Part shown: piece by piece, positions 14,796 through 17,404 of the stretch
Layout of the letters: the number at the start of each line of letters is the position of its first letter
Numbering within the stretch: the stretch's first letter is position 1
Source of the DNA: an uncultured Alphaproteobacteria bacterium
GTDB taxonomy: Bacteria > Pseudomonadota > Alphaproteobacteria > Puniceispirillales > UBA1172
DNA: 17,404 bases
NCBI GenBank assembly: GCA_937952245.1
Contig: CALFYS010000144.1
Location: forward strand, 1-17,404
Direction: 5' to 3'
Notes under the pieces: generated by a model
Told to the model about the DNA's origin: nothing
The model's input: only the letters and a program-made list of their open reading frames with translations
The model's database searches: none
Program-made: the position numbers and the translations under genes

Positions 14796-14824
14796 TTGAC
14801 AGATCATGACTGTCACCGTATCAG
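14796..14824 (+). promoter_or_regulatory. Strong tcuA promoter
   Basis: TTGACA (14796-14801, perfect consensus) is followed after exactly 17 bases by TATCAG (14819-14824, 4 of 6 matches to TATAAT). The expected transcription start falls at about 14831-14832, which coincides with the best tcuA ATG at 14832. No ribosome-binding site is visible there, so the mRNA may be leaderless. Confidence 0.6.
14797..14815. promoter_or_regulatory. 19-bp inverted repeat over the -35 of tcuA
   Basis: TGACAG-ATCATGA-CTGTCA has two perfect 6-bp arms, and its centre contains TCATGA, itself a palindrome. It overlaps the -35 element of tcuA and lies about 22 bases from the regulator gene start, a natural place for an operator. 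Whether the GntR protein or another factor binds it is not known. Confidence 0.45.
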
Positions 14825-14843
14825 TATACAAATGTATACAAAT
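14824..14843. repeat. Tandem 10-bp repeat, likely GntR operator
   Basis: GTATACAAAT occurs twice head to tail (14824-14833 and 14834-14843). Each copy holds the palindrome GTATAC, and the second forms TGTATACA (14833-14840). The 10-base step equals one helical turn, so two bound proteins would lie on the same DNA face. TGTATACA-type sites are typical of FCD GntR regulators. The repeat overlaps the predicted transcription start and the first codons of tcuA, which fits repression. Confidence 0.55.
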
Positions 14844-16247
14844 AAAGAAATCATTTTTTCAACCGCTTGGGATGTGGTGGTGATCGGCGCGGGGAATGCG
14901 GGTCTTTGTGCCGCCATCACCGCCGCAGAAGCCGGATGTTCGGTATTGGTTATTGAAGCCGCTCCAAAAGATATGCGCGGCGGCAATACCCGCCATACCC
15001 GCAATTTGCGGGCAATGCATGATGAACCCACCGATGTTTTGACCGATGCCTATACGTTTGAAGAATATTTCGATGATTTGATGCGCGTCACAAAAGGCAT
15101 CACCAATCAAGAATTAGCCGCATTAACCTTGCGGGAATCAAGCGCTTTAACCGCATGGTTATCAGAACGAGGCGTTCGGTTTCAACCCGCGTTATCGGGG
15201 ACATTAAACCTTGGCCGCACCAACGCGTTTTTTCTGGGCGGCGGGCGTGCTTTATTAAACGGGCTTTGCCGTCATGCTGAAAAAATCGGTGTTCATCTGA
15301 TTTATGATGCGCCGGTGGATAGTCTTGATATTGATGATGGGTTTTGCCGGGGGTTAACGCTGGAAGGGGATACGCGCGTCATTCATGCCAAGAAAGTCAT
15401 CACCACCGCCGGCGGGTTTGAAGCCAATCTGGATTGGCTGGCCGAAGGTTGGGGGGATGCGGCGAAAAACTTTTTGGTGCGCGGCACGCCTTACAACAAA
15501 GGCCATATGCTGAAAGATTTGATTGATCAGGGGGCGAAGCCTGTTGGTGAATTGGATCAATGCCACGCCGTTGCCATTGATGCCCGAGCGCCAAAATATG
15601 ATGGCGGGATTGCCAGCCGGATTGATGGCGTGCCGTTTAGTTTGGTGGTCAATAAAAACGCCGAACGCTTTTATGATGAAGGTGAAGATTTCTGGCCAAA
15701 ACGCTACGCCATCTGGGGGCGTTTGGTGGCCGCTCAGCCGGATCAAATCGCTTATGCGCTGTTGGATTCAGATGGGGTGAAACGGTTTATGCCCTCGGTC
15801 TTCACCCCCATTACCGCCGATACAATCGAAGGCCTTGCTGAGGCGCTTTCGCTTGACCCTAAAGCCACGGCAAAGACCGTCGCCGCCTTTAACGCCGCTT
15901 GCCCCGAAGGGCCGATTGACCAATCCATTCTTGATGGAAAATCCACCCAAGGGTTGCGCCCTGAAAAAACCAATTGGGCCGCGCCTGTCATGAAACCGCC
16001 ATTCTATGGTTTTCCTCTCCGGCCGGGGATTACCTTTACCTATATGGGGGTTGAGGTGAATGACCATGCCCAGATTATCTTCAATGATGGCAAGCCCGCG
16101 GGCAATCTTTACGCCGCTGGTGAAATCATGGCGGGCAATGTCTTAGGGCAGGGCTATCTGGCGGGTATCGGCATGACCATTGGCGGTGTTTTCGGCCGTA
16201 TCGCAGGCAGAGAAGCTGCTCGAACCCTTAACAAATCAGTGGAATAA
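14832..16247 (+). CDS. tcuA: FAD-dependent tricarballylate dehydrogenase TcuA
   Basis: This 471-residue flavoprotein of the fumarate reductase/succinate dehydrogenase flavoprotein class resembles TcuA, which oxidises tricarballylate to cis-aconitate. The FAD-binding Rossmann motif VVVIGAGNAGLCAA is at 15-28, followed by Glu42 at the end of the second strand, RGGNTRHTRN near 49, TTAGGFEANLDWL near 192, and the C-terminal AAGEIMAGNVLGQGYLAG flavin segment. I prefer ATG 14832, which leaves 13 residues before the Rossmann strand; the frame extends to a TTG at 14796 that is more likely the -35 element. There is no ribosome-binding site. tcuB follows after 5 bases. CobZ of Rhodobacter, a cobalamin enzyme, is a TcuA-TcuB fusion and is the main alternative, but no cobalamin genes are near. 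Confidence 0.88.
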   Translation: MYTNKEIIFSTAWDVVVIGAGNAGLCAAITAAEAGCSVLVIEAAPKDMRGGNTRHTRNLRAMHDEPTDVLTDAYTFEEYFDDLMRVTKGITNQELAALTLRESSALTAWLSERGVRFQPALSGTLNLGRTNAFFLGGGRALLNGLCRHAEKIGVHLIYDAPVDSLDIDDGFCRGLTLEGDTRVIHAKKVITTAGGFEANLDWLAEGWGDAAKNFLVRGTPYNKGHMLKDLIDQGAKPVGELDQCHAVAIDARAPKYDGGIASRIDGVPFSLVVNKNAERFYDEGEDFWPKRYAIWGRLVAAQPDQIAYALLDSDGVKRFMPSVFTPITADTIEGLAEALSLDPKATAKTVAAFNAACPEGPIDQSILDGKSTQGLRPEKTNWAAPVMKPPFYGFPLRPGITFTYMGVEVNDHAQIIFNDGKPAGNLYAAGEIMAGNVLGQGYLAGIGMTIGGVFGRIAGREAARTLNKSVE

Positions 16248-16252
16248 CACCC

Positions 16253-17404
16253 ATGAACTTACTTGATCTTGCCCAAAAAGACGCGAATGACATGGCCAGC
16301 CCCCATGATGAGCATCATGACCATGCCAGCCATGAAGAAACCCGCCGCATCATGCAGATTTGCAACGCTTGTCGGTATTGCGAAGGGTTTTGCGCGGTCT
16401 TTCCGGCCATGGAAAGACGGCGAGAGTTTGATATAAGCGACACGGCTTATCTGGCCAATTTATGCCATAACTGTGGGGCGTGTTACCACGCCTGCCAATA
16501 TGCCCCGCCCCATGAATTCGCGGTGAATGTGCCGAAGACCTTGGCGGAACGGCGGGTGGATAGTTACGCCGATTACGCTTGGCCACCGGCCATGGGGCGT
16601 GTCTTTGAAAAAAATGGTTTGCTTGTTTCTATGGTGATGGTGGTCAGCCTGTCTCTGGCGGTTGGGTTGATGCTGGCCATGATCAATCCAGCGTTGTTCT
16701 GGGGCGTGCATCTTGGTGAAGGGGCGTTTTATCAGATCATGCCGCATACGGTGATGGCGGGCATTCCATTGGTGATCACCTCCTTTGTGCTGTTGAGTTT
16801 TATCCTCAGTTGGCGGCAATATTGGCGCGCGACTGGGGTTAAGTTTGGCGGTATGCGTGCCCTTGTTGACGCGGTCTCCGCCAGTGCCAGTTTGCGCTAT
16901 CTTGGCGGTGATAACGCTGGCGGCTCCCCGGGCTGTCCTTCTGCGGATGACCGTTCCAGCAATGCCCGCAAACATTATCACCATCTGACATTCTATGGGT
17001 TCATGATGTGCTTTGCCTCAACATCATTGGGGACGATTTATCATTACGCGCTGGGGCGGGAAGCACCTTACGGGTATTTTGAATTGCCGGTGGTGTTGGG
17101 CACGGTCGGCGGGATTATTCTGTGCATCGGCACGGCAGGGTTATGGGTTGAAAAACGCCGCATGGAACCCGCGGTTAAGTCTTGGAAAACCTTGGGCATG
17201 GATTACGCGTTCATCGCCTTGTTGTTTTGGGTCAGCTTGACGGGATTGATCTTGCTGGCCTTGCGGGAGACATCATTGATGGGGTTAACCTTGGCGATCC
17301 ATCTTGGGTTTGTTTACGGATTCTTTTTGGTCTTGCCGTTTTCAAAATTTGTCCATGGGCTGTATCGTTTTGCCGCCCTGATCCAAAGCGCCAGCGAGAG
17401 CAAA
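16253..17404 (+). CDS. tcuB: TcuB Fe-S/haem membrane electron-transfer protein (3' cut)
   Basis: The frame is open from ATG 16253 to the last base, giving 384 residues with no stop, so it is cut by the window edge. TcuB reoxidises the flavin of TcuA and passes electrons to the membrane quinone pool. The N-terminus holds two CxxCxxCxxxC iron-sulfur motifs: Cys37, 40, 43, 47 (CNACRYCEGFC) and Cys71, 74, 77, 81 (CHNCGACYHAC). Several hydrophobic helices follow from about residue 122, with histidines (for example in MPHTVMAG and RKHYHHLTF) that could bind haem. A histidine-rich stretch, HDEHHDHASHEE (18-29), precedes the first cluster. Usual TcuB length is close to 380, so little should be missing. 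It starts 5 bases after tcuA without its own clear ribosome-binding site, implying coupling. Confidence 0.9.
   Translation, partial: MNLLDLAQKDANDMASPHDEHHDHASHEETRRIMQICNACRYCEGFCAVFPAMERRREFDISDTAYLANLCHNCGACYHACQYAPPHEFAVNVPKTLAERRVDSYADYAWPPAMGRVFEKNGLLVSMVMVVSLSLAVGLMLAMINPALFWGVHLGEGAFYQIMPHTVMAGIPLVITSFVLLSFILSWRQYWRATGVKFGGMRALVDAVSASASLRYLGGDNAGGSPGCPSADDRSSNARKHYHHLTFYGFMMCFASTSLGTIYHYALGREAPYGYFELPVVLGTVGGIILCIGTAGLWVEKRRMEPAVKSWKTLGMDYAFIALLFWVSLTGLILLALRETSLMGLTLAIHLGFVYGFFLVLPFSKFVHGLYRFAALIQSASESK

Noticed and set aside
16460..16984. Minus-strand 174-codon frame opposite tcuB
   Set aside because: It lies antisense to the Fe-S motif and membrane region of tcuB, whose plus-strand frame is open to the window end; the protein is arginine/histidine-rich shadow sequence.
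14832..17404. CobZ-type cobalamin biosynthesis function for the tcuA-tcuB pair
   Set aside because: The proteins are related to the two halves of CobZ, but there are no cobalamin genes nearby, while carboxylate transport and isomerase genes are.

Overview
The window looks like part of an alphaproteobacterial chromosome of medium GC content. The gene families (ectoine-type EutB/EutC, tripartite tricarboxylate transporter, FCD-type GntR regulator, PCuAC copper chaperone, TcuA/TcuB) and two TTAA-N7-TTAA boxes of the CtrA type fit that class. A marine lineage such as SAR116 is plausible, but this is an impression from gene content, not a measurement. No rRNA, tRNA, CRISPR array, insertion sequence or phage gene was seen. 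Coding density is high and the intergenic gaps are mostly under 200 bases.

Region 1 (1-2400) is a housekeeping and stress-type stretch. It holds a TauE/SafE exporter, a free methionine-(R)-sulfoxide reductase and a periplasmic PCuAC copper chaperone. Two very small minus-strand genes lie among them. One encodes a 47-residue hydrophobic protein whose stop overlaps the TauE stop. The other encodes a 26-residue glycine-rich peptide with an almost ideal Shine-Dalgarno sequence, a strong intrinsic terminator and a 25-bp palindrome that contains two interleaved CtrA-like boxes.

Region 2 (2400-6950) concerns amino-acid or osmolyte metabolism. A plus-strand run encodes a YdhR-like small monooxygenase, a homocysteine S-methyltransferase family protein and a 2-oxoglutarate/Fe(II) oxygenase. 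It converges on a minus-strand, overlapping eutB-eutC pair (PLP dehydratase plus ornithine-cyclodeaminase-type imine reductase) known from hydroxyectoine breakdown. The other ectoine genes are absent from the window. A small unknown gene diverges from eutB, and a secreted Sel1/TPR protein follows.

Region 3 (7600-17404) looks like a complete uptake and catabolic locus for a tricarboxylate. The plus-strand operon encodes a periplasmic binding protein (TctC), a fused TctA-TctB permease, a PrpF/4-oxalomesaconate-tautomerase family isomerase and a D-2-hydroxyacid dehydrogenase. A minus-strand pair encodes a GntR/FCD regulator and an AbrB-type membrane protein. Divergent from the regulator are tcuA (FAD tricarballylate dehydrogenase) and tcuB (Fe-S/membrane electron-transfer partner), the latter cut by the window edge. 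The inferred flow is binding, import, isomerisation, and flavin-dependent oxidation with electrons passed by TcuB to the membrane, controlled by the GntR protein. The gntR-tcuA intergenic region carries a strong promoter, a 19-bp inverted repeat and a tandem 10-bp repeat that overlaps the probable tcuA start.
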